From NCBI GenBank assembly GCA_020439925.1, contig JAGRPC010000020.1, positions 1-43,958 of the forward strand: DNA of 43,958 bases. The letters run 5' to 3'. The stretch is from Verrucomicrobiia bacterium (GTDB lineage: Bacteria; Verrucomicrobiota; Verrucomicrobiia; Verrucomicrobiales; DEV007). The notes below the pieces were generated by a model that searched no databases, had not been told where the DNA came from, and worked only from the letters and a program-made list of their open reading frames with translations. The first letter of the stretch is position 1. The number at the start of each line of letters is the position of its first letter. This document shows positions 18,868 through 26,922 of this stretch, one piece after another. The translations under genes were made by a program, and so were the position numbers.

Positions 18868-19605
18868 ATGACGTCTTCCAAGGCACGCCACTCCGGCTCT
18901 CCTTTTCCCACGACCCGATGGACTTTCGTGCTCCAGGCACGTCATGGCTCTCCTACCGAGGTTCAGAGCGCACTCGAGGCTCTCTGCCTGGCCTACCGGG
19001 GTCCCCTGCATGCCTTTGCGATGAACCTTGGAAGATCAGAGGCGGACGCAAGCGACCTGGTTCAAGATTTCCTTTCCAAATTCGTGAATTCGGGTGGATT
19101 TCTTCAAGCCAACGAGGGTGTCGGAAGACTTCGAAACTACCTGCTGCGCTCGCTGAAAAACCACTTGATCGACGATTGGCGGCGACAAAGCACTGTTAAG
19201 CGAGGGGTGAGACACGAATCCATCTCCCTCGACAATGGGTTCGATATCGAGTCGGGCTTCATCCCGTCCATGCCCCCTCCAAGCGACGAGGTCTTTGATC
19301 GTGAATGGGCGAAAGACATTATGGACAAAGCATTGAAAACCCTCTCGGACTCCTACGCCGTCCGCGGGAAATCAACTCTCTTTGCCGCTTTGCTGCCGAT
19401 GATCAACGATGACCGGAGGGAGCCAGGTGACAGAAGTGCTTTCGGAGAAGAGCTGGGGCTCGGTCCGAATGATCTTTCCGTCGAAATCTACCGACTGCGG
19501 AAACGCCTTGGCCGCACACTCCGCGATATCATCGCCGACACCGTGGAGTCACCCGACGACATCGAAGACGAACTCCGCTACTTGGCCAGTGTGCTGGGAA
19601 GCTGA
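18868..19605 (+). CDS. ECF-like RNA polymerase sigma factor of the PTTRW type
   Basis: From the ATG at 18868 the product is 245 residues. An earlier ATG at 18790 would add 26 residues that show no family features. Near the N-terminus, SPFPTTRWTFVLQA is typical of a sigma-70 subgroup frequent in Verrucomicrobiota and Planctomycetota. Region 2 shows SEADASDLVQDFLSKFV and the promoter-melting-type segment LRNYLLRSLKNHLIDDWRR. The region 4 helix-turn-helix lies near residues 185-225 (LGLGPNDLSVEIYRLRKRLGR), and the tail SPDDIEDELRYLASVL is also typical. It is transcribed away from the protease, giant protein and kinase genes. In related genomes such sigma factors sit beside Ser/Thr kinases and are thought to be regulated by phosphorylation rather than by a classical anti-sigma factor; none is visible next to it. 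Confidence 0.88.
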   Translation: MTSSKARHSGSPFPTTRWTFVLQARHGSPTEVQSALEALCLAYRGPLHAFAMNLGRSEADASDLVQDFLSKFVNSGGFLQANEGVGRLRNYLLRSLKNHLIDDWRRQSTVKRGVRHESISLDNGFDIESGFIPSMPPPSDEVFDREWAKDIMDKALKTLSDSYAVRGKSTLFAALLPMINDDRREPGDRSAFGEELGLGPNDLSVEIYRLRKRLGRTLRDIIADTVESPDDIEDELRYLASVLGS

Positions 19606-19636
19606 TCGTGAATCACCGTCTGTCTCTCGAGGGTCC

Positions 19637-20701
19637 TCAATAAACACCCTCGATCACCTTGCCGGTCAGCGCCCCGAAAGGACGCACATCACCGACCCCA
19701 TCCCACGCGTATTTGGCGTGCGGCTTGCGGCGGATCGCCTCGTCCCGCTCAAGGAAGCGGGGCATGAAGAACTCATGGGTAAGGGTGGTCAGCTCGACGC
19801 GGCCATACTCGCCATAGTCCTTGGTAATCTCGGTCTTTTCGGGATCGACAATGCGGAGGACGGCACGCGGCTGCGGCGCATAGTAGGTGACGCTATAGTT
19901 GTTGGCCTTGAGCTCCTCGGGGATGCTCACGGCGAGACCCATGAGGGTGTTGCCGTAGGTCGGCACGAACTGCGCTTTGTCCTCGAGCACTTCCTCCTGC
20001 AGGAAGCGCACATATTCGGGGGTCATTGAAGTGCCGCCGCAGAAACAACCCTTGATCCCGTGACCGGGGATGGAGATTCGTTCCCCAATGGACGCGAGAA
20101 GACGCGGAGTGGTGAAAATGCACTGGATATCGCGATGCTTGATGATCTCGACCGCCTGCTCCATGACGTGGGCCTGGTAACGCTCGGCCTCGTCGAAGGC
20201 CTTGCGGGCGATGACCTTTTTCACCCAACGGGGATCGCAGTCGACATGGTAACAACTGCCACCCCGGAAATTTGCGAGATGCTCCACGGCGAGTCGGAGG
20301 CGGCGGGGGCCGGTGGGGCCGACCATGATCCAGTTGCCTCCCTTGGGGAAAAACTCATCGTTGAGCTGATGGGAGAATTGCTCGTAGTCGTGCTTGTAGT
20401 CATCCCAGCCAACCCGCTGCTTGGGAAGACCCGTGGTACCGCCTGTCTCGAAGACATTGAAAGGGCGCCCCTTGAACGCATTCGGCACAAAACGCTCGTT
20501 CTTTTCGTCGCGAAGCCACTCGTCCTGGAAATGAGGGAACTTCACGATGTCCTCGTAGGTCTTCACCTCTTCGCGGGGATCCCATCCGGCTCCTTTTTTC
20601 CAGTCGAGCCAGAAGGGACATCCGGTTTCTTCACTGAAGTGCCACGCCATCATTTCGCGGACACGTTCATCGAGTTGTGCTTTGGCTTCGTCAGCGGTCA
20701 T
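19637..20701 (-). CDS. Short PaaK/EhpF-like acyl-adenylating enzyme
   Basis: From the ATG at 20701 the product is 354 residues; an upstream in-frame start at 20785 overlaps the symporter stop and adds no conserved sequence. It belongs to the phenylacetate-CoA ligase-like branch of AMP-forming enzymes. The ATP-binding loop is FETGGTTGLPKQ; CFCGGTSM and TYGNTLMG follow, and a DGVGDVRPFG segment near the end carries the usual ribose-binding Asp. The protein stops at GKVIEGVY, exactly where PaaK proteins continue into the mobile C-terminal domain of about 90 residues that carries the second catalytic lysine. Such C-terminally short relatives include EhpF of phenazine biosynthesis and, in length, LuxE. 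It probably makes an acyl-adenylate handed to a reductase rather than an acyl-CoA. It is last in the PQQ/symporter operon. Confidence 0.82.
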   Translation of the reverse strand: MTADEAKAQLDERVREMMAWHFSEETGCPFWLDWKKGAGWDPREEVKTYEDIVKFPHFQDEWLRDEKNERFVPNAFKGRPFNVFETGGTTGLPKQRVGWDDYKHDYEQFSHQLNDEFFPKGGNWIMVGPTGPRRLRLAVEHLANFRGGSCYHVDCDPRWVKKVIARKAFDEAERYQAHVMEQAVEIIKHRDIQCIFTTPRLLASIGERISIPGHGIKGCFCGGTSMTPEYVRFLQEEVLEDKAQFVPTYGNTLMGLAVSIPEELKANNYSVTYYAPQPRAVLRIVDPEKTEITKDYGEYGRVELTTLTHEFFMPRFLERDEAIRRKPHAKYAWDGVGDVRPFGALTGKVIEGVY

Positions 20702-20781
20702 AGGTATTTTTGAAAAGCGGTTCCAGATGGGAAGGAAGGTTTGAAGGGGCGGTGTGCCAGCTTGACATTTCCGCCGGCAAA

Positions 20782-22341
20782 TCACACGAAAAACTTACGA
20801 ATGGTGTCGTCGGACGGTTTCCTCGTAAGGAGGGAGACCACCACGAGGCTGAGGGTGGAAACCGCAATGATCAAGGCTACCGGCATCATCCCGAGGACGA
20901 GCAGTTCGTCACTCGCGGCACCGGCGGGTTTTACGGCAATGATGTCGCGGTAGAAGAGCACGCACCAGACGGCCACCACAGAAAGAATACAGGCATAGGC
21001 GCCCGCCGCGGTAACACGCTTCCAGTAGATCGCCGCCACCACGAGCGGAAACAGCCCGGCAAAACCGCTGAAGCACCAGACTCCGAGATCAAAGATATGG
21101 GCGCTGTCCTTGAGCGCGAGGGAAAGCCAGTAGGTGACGGCCACCACCGCGAGGATGAAACCGCGGGCGATGAGAATTTTCTGGGAATCGGAAAACCGAT
21201 TCGCCCCGAACTTCCTGACGACGATGTCATTCGTGAACATCGTCCCCAGGCACATGAACTGGGAGTCGAGAGAGGACATGATGGCGGCAAGCACCCCTGC
21301 CCCTACCAGGCCCGAAAGCACGGGAGAATGAACCAGCTGTCCCACCATACGGCCAAGGACCGAATTCGGGGACTGCCCCTCCCCCAGCGGGCCGAGGTAG
21401 GCCGCCGCCCAGATGCCGATCAGGACACAGGGCATCCACACGATCAGGATGAATAGCGGATGAGCCACCACTGTCAGCTTGAAATTCTGGGCACTCCTGG
21501 CAGTGAGCCAGTGCTGGAAAAGGTGGGGGAACATGCCCACGGATAGTGGCACGAAGCAGTAGCTCATGAACTCCAGCTTGCCCATCATGCCTTCGCGGAC
21601 CAGCCGTGAGGATCCGAACTCGCTGGCGACGACACTCTCGCCGGCCACCTTGAGACCTCCGAGGTTCTTCGAGATCATGTAAAAGGCAATGACCCCAGTG
21701 ATCATGAAGACAATGGTCTGGAAGGTGTTCGCCCAGACTGCACCGCGCAGTCCACCGAAGAAGACATAGAAAAGAACGATGAGACAAATCACTCCGCTGC
21801 CCAGCCAGGGGGGAATACCGCCATGCAGCGGATGAGGCTGTCCGTTCGGCAAAGGCGGCATGGGAAATGCCTCGGGGAAAAGCCCTGCCGTCGTCGGCTG
21901 AATGAACTTTCCGGCGGCAATGACGCCCACCAGAAGATACGGAATCACCAGCAGAACGAGAATGGGAAAAAGGAGGTAACCCAGTCCGGGCGACTCGAAT
22001 CGGTCGCGGAAGAATTCACACTGGGTGAGGTAACCATGACGCTTTCCGATGGCCCACAGCTTGATACCTACCGCAAAAAACACCGCCGAATGAACCAACC
22101 CGGACCACGAGGCCATGAGTCCGTATACCCCGACACCGGTGGTGTAGGACTTCGCCGTCGACCCGACAATGGCGAAACCCGTCATCGTCGTGCCGAAGAT
22201 CGACATGAGCAGCAGAAACGATCCAACGGATCGGCTCACGACAAAGTAGTCCGCGCTGGTTCCTTTGAAAAAGCGACTGCTGAGAAGCCCGAGTCCAATG
22301 AGCAGGGCAAGGTAACCAACCAGAATAAAAAAGGTCGTCAT
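20782..22341 (-). CDS. Sodium:solute symporter family transporter
   Basis: The 519-residue protein is strongly hydrophobic with about 13 membrane helices, the normal size for the SSS family, and no signal peptide. Family landmarks are the first-helix region LVGYLALLIGLG followed by GTSADYFVVSR, the TMTGFAIVGSTAKSYTTG segment around helix 2, and SSLDSQFMCLGTMFTND in the region where SSS proteins carry a sodium-site Ser/Ser-Asp motif. It follows the DUF3311 gene by 37 bp. SSS permeases paired with a DUF3311 protein are often monocarboxylate or organic acid carriers, which would suit the acid-activating enzyme encoded 80 bp downstream. The substrate cannot be read from the sequence. Confidence 0.93.
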   Translation of the reverse strand: MTTFFILVGYLALLIGLGLLSSRFFKGTSADYFVVSRSVGSFLLLMSIFGTTMTGFAIVGSTAKSYTTGVGVYGLMASWSGLVHSAVFFAVGIKLWAIGKRHGYLTQCEFFRDRFESPGLGYLLFPILVLLVIPYLLVGVIAAGKFIQPTTAGLFPEAFPMPPLPNGQPHPLHGGIPPWLGSGVICLIVLFYVFFGGLRGAVWANTFQTIVFMITGVIAFYMISKNLGGLKVAGESVVASEFGSSRLVREGMMGKLEFMSYCFVPLSVGMFPHLFQHWLTARSAQNFKLTVVAHPLFILIVWMPCVLIGIWAAAYLGPLGEGQSPNSVLGRMVGQLVHSPVLSGLVGAGVLAAIMSSLDSQFMCLGTMFTNDIVVRKFGANRFSDSQKILIARGFILAVVAVTYWLSLALKDSAHIFDLGVWCFSGFAGLFPLVVAAIYWKRVTAAGAYACILSVVAVWCVLFYRDIIAVKPAGAASDELLVLGMMPVALIIAVSTLSLVVVSLLTRKPSDDTIRKFFV

Positions 22342-22378
22342 TGGGTGCAGAGCGATCCGGGACGCGTCCGGACAATCG

Positions 22379-22600
22379 CTAATCTTTCTCTCCCTCCTCC
22401 GCCCAGGCCTCCACCGCGTGAGGCCACGCGAAACGATTCACGGCCGCCCAGAAGAGAGCCACGACTACTGAGTAAGCGGCGTGATACCCCAGCCCTGCCG
22501 GGAGAAATCCGAACCAGAGTTTTCCGTTGTCCCAATTCCAGGAATCCTGGTGCAGAAGGAACAACACCACGAAAACGGCAATCGCAATCTTGGCGGTCAT
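22379..22600 (-). CDS. Small DUF3311-like membrane protein
   Basis: From the ATG at 22600 the product is 73 residues (an ATG at 22624 would add eight residues). It has two hydrophobic segments: one at the N-terminus (KIAIAVFVVLFLLH) and one in AAYSVVVALFWAAVNRF, with FGFLPAGLGYH between them. This two-helix pattern with a P/G-rich link matches DUF3311 proteins, which are regularly encoded immediately before SSS-type symporters and are presumed accessory subunits or assembly factors. It lies 62 bp after the lipoprotein stop and 37 bp before the symporter. The family match is by pattern only. Confidence 0.75.
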   Translation of the reverse strand: MTAKIAIAVFVVLFLLHQDSWNWDNGKLWFGFLPAGLGYHAAYSVVVALFWAAVNRFAWPHAVEAWAEEGEKD

Positions 22601-22662
22601 TTCAGGAGAATCCGGCCCCCGCATCCTGTTCGAGAAACGGAAGCCGGAGTCGTGGAATCACG

Positions 22663-24366
22663 TCAGGGCTGGCCGTAGGCGTAAAGGTGCGTCTGGGTCA
22701 TGACGTAGAGCGTGCCGTTGGCCACGACGCAGGTCGAGTAGATCGGCGCAGGGAAACTGATCGTGGACAGTTCCTCGTATTCTTTGCCGGCCTTGAGCAC
22801 GACGAGTTCCCCATCCTCGTTGCCGAGAAACACTTTTCCGTCGACAACGAGAGTCGAACTCCAGATGTGGGAGAGAGTATCGTGCTCCCAGTATTTCTCG
22901 CCAGTCTCGGCATCGAGACAGAAAAGTCGGCCGGAATAGTCGGCGATGTAGACCAGACCATCGGCAATCGACGGGGTCGAAATGGAGCGGCCAAGTTCCT
23001 TGAACTGCCAGACCACCGCGTCGTCCCCGTTACCTTTGGAAGGATCGATGCAGGTGATCGCTCCGACACCTTCGCCGTGCTCGGGATCCTGCCCGATGGC
23101 AGCGTAGACCTTGTTGTTGTAGACCACGGGCGAGGAGATGATTTCGGAGGGACCGGGATAGGTCGCGTACTTGATCGGCTCTCCCTTGTCATCGAATCGA
23201 TATTCGTTGGGACAGCAGTTGACCTTCCACAGTTCCTTCATGAGATGAAACTCTTCGTCGCCGTCCTTCTCGACGTCGAATTCATTGGCGTGGAACCCGT
23301 AGGCATAACCATCTCCGGCACCAAAGATCACCGTCGGAACCCCATTGATTTCGGCATAGGACGGCGAAGACCAGTTGCAGTGCATAATGCGCTCCCCGAT
23401 ACCACTGGCCTCTTCGCCCACGAGTTTGCCCGTTTCCTTATCGAGAGCAATAAGGCAGGGAGCGGTAGGAGCCGGAATATTGATGTGCGACCAGTCAACG
23501 CCGTTGGAGGTCGTGGCGAAAATCTTGTCTCCCACGAGGACGACGGAACTGGAGGTGATGTTGTGCGGAAAGACCCCGAGTTCCGAGCGGATGTCGTACC
23601 CCCAGACGATGTCGGCTCCCTTCTCGCCCTTGTCCACCGGTTCCGCGGTGTCGAGTTTTTCAAGACCGCCGACCCAGTATTTCTTTTCATCTTCGAAGGG
23701 GCCGTCGTTGCCGTCACTCATTCCGTAGAGGTCGAGGCAGATGATTTCGCCGCGGTTGGTCACGACATAGCCGTGCTTGCCATCAAGAAGGATCGATGAA
23801 CAAATCCCCAGATACTCCCAGTCCGAAACCTTTCCGGCCTCGAGCTTCGGCACGCTGAACTGCCAGTTGAGGTCCCCGCTCTTCTCGTCAAAGGCCATAA
23901 CGATGCCGTAATCGCCCTTGACCGCCTCGATCCGAGGCTCCTCGTTGTTGGTTCCGACAAAGACCTGTCCCTGGTAAACGGTGGGAGTACCGTAAGCTTG
24001 GGAGCCGAGCTTGACCACCCATTTGGCTCCCTTCGCTCCCACGATATCCCCCTTGTCGTCAATCTCGCCCGAAGTGAAATCGATGGAGATGTTTTTTGCG
24101 GGAGACACCATGTTTTTCGTGGAGTTCCTCCCCCACTGGACCCATTCGCCACCCGAGGGATCCTCTTCGGCGGCAAACTCCCTCGCTTGCACGCCTGCAT
24201 TTTGCGGTTTCACCGAGGCTCCTTCCTTGGCAGGGGCTTCCGCGGCCGGACTGGCAGCGGGAGACGCCGGAGCTTCCGGAGCGACGGGTTCAGCGGAACG
24301 CTCGCAGGAGACCGCGAAGAGGGCTCCGGCCGCGGAGAGAGCGATGAGCTTTTCTGTGGTTTTCAT
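22663..24366 (-). CDS. PQQ-like beta-propeller lipoprotein
   Basis: The 567-residue product has a signal peptide ending in ALFAVSC, a plausible lipobox with the acylated Cys at residue 20. An Ala/Pro/Glu-rich linker (about 25-60) follows. The remainder is a beta-propeller of PQQ/BamB type: it has repeated blades such as GTPTVYQGQVFVGTNNE, ISSPVVYNNKVYAAIG and LFCLDAETGEKYWEHD with the usual A-x-DxxTGexxW pattern. It carries several Cys residues, among them CCPNE near residue 385. It is 51 bp after a second propeller gene. Such proteins in Verrucomicrobiota and Planctomycetota are often annotated as quinoproteins, but no catalytic PQQ-dehydrogenase signature is evident, and a scaffold or periplasmic binding role is equally possible. 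Confidence 0.88.
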   Translation of the reverse strand: MKTTEKLIALSAAGALFAVSCERSAEPVAPEAPASPAASPAAEAPAKEGASVKPQNAGVQAREFAAEEDPSGGEWVQWGRNSTKNMVSPAKNISIDFTSGEIDDKGDIVGAKGAKWVVKLGSQAYGTPTVYQGQVFVGTNNEEPRIEAVKGDYGIVMAFDEKSGDLNWQFSVPKLEAGKVSDWEYLGICSSILLDGKHGYVVTNRGEIICLDLYGMSDGNDGPFEDEKKYWVGGLEKLDTAEPVDKGEKGADIVWGYDIRSELGVFPHNITSSSVVLVGDKIFATTSNGVDWSHINIPAPTAPCLIALDKETGKLVGEEASGIGERIMHCNWSSPSYAEINGVPTVIFGAGDGYAYGFHANEFDVEKDGDEEFHLMKELWKVNCCPNEYRFDDKGEPIKYATYPGPSEIISSPVVYNNKVYAAIGQDPEHGEGVGAITCIDPSKGNGDDAVVWQFKELGRSISTPSIADGLVYIADYSGRLFCLDAETGEKYWEHDTLSHIWSSTLVVDGKVFLGNEDGELVVLKAGKEYEELSTISFPAPIYSTCVVANGTLYVMTQTHLYAYGQP

Positions 24367-24417
24367 GGATGAATTGGATAGCAGGGGTTGGTCAGGCGGA
24401 GTCCTTGGTTCAAAAGA

Positions 24418-26706
24418 TTATTCGTTGGGTGTGACGGAAAGATTGTCAATGAAGACCCGCTTTTGTGCCTGGGGAGCAAAGCCGTAGACACCCGGGGCCC
24501 CCGTTGAATAGGCGTGCTTGTGCTCGGCCTCGATCGTCCAGGCCTCAGGCTCGGGTTCGCCTTTTTTCCACGCTTTTGCCCGGACCACGCCGGAACCGTC
24601 GGCGGCAACGTCCACCCGTGTCTTGAGGGTATACCACTGATTGGCCGTGATCGGGAAGGGAACGGTCTTGTGGAAATGCTCGTGGTTCGAACTCACTTCC
24701 AGGACGTTCGAGTTCCCGACAAGAGCAATGATGTATCGCTGATTGATCAGACCGACCACCGATTTGATGCGGCGGCTGCCATCCGTCATCACATCGGCCT
24801 GAACCGTGTAGTTCTTCTGGCCGGGAGCACCGATGAAGGTGAGGCCGCGCTGGAAGAGAACGGAGTCCAGGGTTTTCGCGAGAACCTTGTTCCCGTCCAG
24901 TTCGCGGATGTCCCATTTGAGACGGGCACCGATCCAGGGAAGCGGAGGATGACCGAACTTGACCTTGTCCACGGCATGTTCCTCAGGCAGTTCAAAAGCC
25001 TCGAAATCCTGGAAGTAGGGCAGGTTCTTCGAAACCCGGCCGCGAAGGATCCCCGTGAGTCCTCCGGAAGTGGCCTTCCACGCACCAGCCGACTCCTTGG
25101 CGTTTTCCTCGGCCGAGATCGTGTTGCCCTTGAAGGAGGCGTCCATGGTCGATTTCACCTTGGCGGTCGGAGGGATGAAGGTTGCCCACTCAGCCGAATC
25201 CACCGTGCCGATATGGTTACCGGCCGCGTCAAGGGTTCGAAGCGTGATCGTTTGAGAGCTCCCCGGAGTAATGAGCACATCGGCGGGAACCGGAAGCAGC
25301 TTCGCCGGAGCACCGGGCGCGGGACGCTCGACCTCGGGAGCCTTGGCCCACTTGATCCCCGTGTTCTTGATCTCGAAGGCGTAAAGCTTCTCGGAGGTAT
25401 GCACATAAACCCGACCGCTGCAGATCATGGCGGATCCGTAGCAATTGCCTTCAAGCTTGATATCATGAAGGATTTTCGGCTCGGCGCCGGTCACGTCGAT
25501 GATGATGAGTTCACCCGGCGAGGTCGTGACATAAAGTTTGCCGTCGGCGTAGGCCGGAGAAGCAAAGAGCTGCTCGTTTGCCAGTTTGAGCTCCCAGAGA
25601 ACCTTGCCCGTTTCTGCATCGACACAGAGCATCAGGCCGGTCTTGTCCATCTGGTAAACTTTGCCATCAACCACCAGCGGCGAACAGTTGAACTGCTCGA
25701 AGGTGTATCGCCAGAGCTCCGTGTCTGCCGGAAGCTTGGGAGCTCCACCCTGGCCTTCTTCCACCTCGCCGAGTTTCTCGTCGAGTTCCGTGGGAAAACG
25801 GAAAGCAAAGAGACGTCCCGTTTCGGTGGTGTCCATGTTCTCCGCACCGTGAATACAGATTACACGGTCCTTGTAAACAACCGGGGAGGCGTTGACCCCA
25901 CCCTTGGAAACCTGGAAGCGCCAGAGCGGAGTGCCGTCCCCCACGTTCACGCAGACGATGTTGCCGCATCCCGTGCCCGCGTAGAATACACGACGTCCGT
26001 CAACCGTGGCGAGGAAAGGCGTACTGAAAGAACTGTCCTTGAGGTATGGGGGACCCACCCCGGGGGTAGAGGACCAGAGGAGTTCACCGGAGTTCTTGTC
26101 CAGCCCGAAGAAACGGTCACGGGCAGGGCCGTCGGCGCCCCAATAGCTCGTCACACCACGGACAATGGCGATGTCCCCGTCGACGACAACGGAACCGGCG
26201 CGACCGTTCGGGAAGGTCAGGCGACCAAAACGCTCGACCAGCGAATGATACCAGATCGTCTCCCCGTCGGGATTGAGGCAATAAACCTCCCCGTAGGTAT
26301 TCATGAGGAAGATGTTTCCCGTCGCGGGATCCACCGTGGGCGCCCCGAGCGTGTAGCGGCTGTAGGCCGTATCCGACATGAAATCCTGAGTCTCCCGCTC
26401 CCAGATTACCTTGCCGGTCTTTTCTTCACGCGCCTGCAGGACTTCCATCACCTCCGATCCGCTACCGCGGTATCCCCAGGAGTATAGTCGGCCATTGAAA
26501 ATCACCGGGGTGCCCCGACCGGCGATACTGTCGGTCCACAAAGGCTCCGGATTGAACTCGTAACCTTCGTAACTTTCCAAGCTGACTCCGTTCTGGAGGG
26601 GGCCGCGCCAGGAAACCCAGTTGCCTTCGTTCGTGTCGGCAGCCGAAACAGACATGGAGACTGCCAGGACACCGGTCGACAAACCGATTCGGAATTTCGT
26701 CATCAT
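24418..26706 (-). CDS. Secreted PQQ-like beta-propeller protein with C-terminal extension
   Basis: Starting at the ATG at 26706 (a second ATG follows directly at 26703) the product is 762 residues, with a signal peptide ending SMSVSAA. The start at 26781 would put 25 unlikely residues before it. The first 450 residues or so are PQQ/BamB-like propeller blades, e.g. VSWRGPLQNGVS at the front, which resembles the WRGP motif of planctomycete and verrucomicrobial propeller proteins, then LMCVDAETGKVLWELK. Residues about 490-560 look like an Ig-like segment (TPGSSQTITLRTLDAAG), and the last 200 residues resemble a laminin-G or DUF1080-like jelly roll (ALVGNSNVLEVSS, WYTLKTRVDV). It is first in a five-gene unit and faces an ECF sigma factor gene. 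A role in binding or processing extracellular polymers is possible but unproven. Confidence 0.87.
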   Translation of the reverse strand: MMTKFRIGLSTGVLAVSMSVSAADTNEGNWVSWRGPLQNGVSLESYEGYEFNPEPLWTDSIAGRGTPVIFNGRLYSWGYRGSGSEVMEVLQAREEKTGKVIWERETQDFMSDTAYSRYTLGAPTVDPATGNIFLMNTYGEVYCLNPDGETIWYHSLVERFGRLTFPNGRAGSVVVDGDIAIVRGVTSYWGADGPARDRFFGLDKNSGELLWSSTPGVGPPYLKDSSFSTPFLATVDGRRVFYAGTGCGNIVCVNVGDGTPLWRFQVSKGGVNASPVVYKDRVICIHGAENMDTTETGRLFAFRFPTELDEKLGEVEEGQGGAPKLPADTELWRYTFEQFNCSPLVVDGKVYQMDKTGLMLCVDAETGKVLWELKLANEQLFASPAYADGKLYVTTSPGELIIIDVTGAEPKILHDIKLEGNCYGSAMICSGRVYVHTSEKLYAFEIKNTGIKWAKAPEVERPAPGAPAKLLPVPADVLITPGSSQTITLRTLDAAGNHIGTVDSAEWATFIPPTAKVKSTMDASFKGNTISAEENAKESAGAWKATSGGLTGILRGRVSKNLPYFQDFEAFELPEEHAVDKVKFGHPPLPWIGARLKWDIRELDGNKVLAKTLDSVLFQRGLTFIGAPGQKNYTVQADVMTDGSRRIKSVVGLINQRYIIALVGNSNVLEVSSNHEHFHKTVPFPITANQWYTLKTRVDVAADGSGVVRAKAWKKGEPEPEAWTIEAEHKHAYSTGAPGVYGFAPQAQKRVFIDNLSVTPNE

Positions 26707-26922
26707 AGGGGTTTGCGTCAGGATCAAATTAGTTGGGAAACGTAAAAAGGCCCTACCATCGCGCAAAAGGAAAATGAGCATTAATCACGTAAATTAGATA
26801 TTCTTATCCAAAAACATGCCATCAGCCAATATTCCCCTCACGATTCACCTGCAACTCGATAATTCCCGTCCCCTGATAAGGTGAGCTTATAGATTGATTC
26901 GTCTCGCCGGATTCCTTGATCG
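26707..26922. promoter_or_regulatory. Divergent promoter region between propeller operon and ECF sigma factor
   Basis: This 216-bp gap lies between the minus-strand propeller start (26706) and the plus-strand sigma factor start (26923). It is AT-richer than the genes around it. A TATAGAT-like hexamer near 26888 could be a -10 element for the sigma gene, but no matching -35 box is clear. The spacing suggests shared control of both units. Confidence 0.4.

Noticed and set aside
19627..19653. Inverted repeat TCGAGGGT/ACCCTCGA between sigma factor and ligase genes
   Set aside because: It could be a terminator, but it overlaps the last codons of the ligase gene, has an 11-base loop and no T run, so I do not list it.
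21823..23799. A 658-codon open frame on the plus strand
   Set aside because: It lies opposite the symporter, DUF3311 and propeller genes, and its translation is Arg/Gly/His/Asp-rich without domains.
24514..26487. A 657-codon open frame on the plus strand
   Set aside because: It is antisense to the secreted propeller gene, which has clear blades and a signal peptide.
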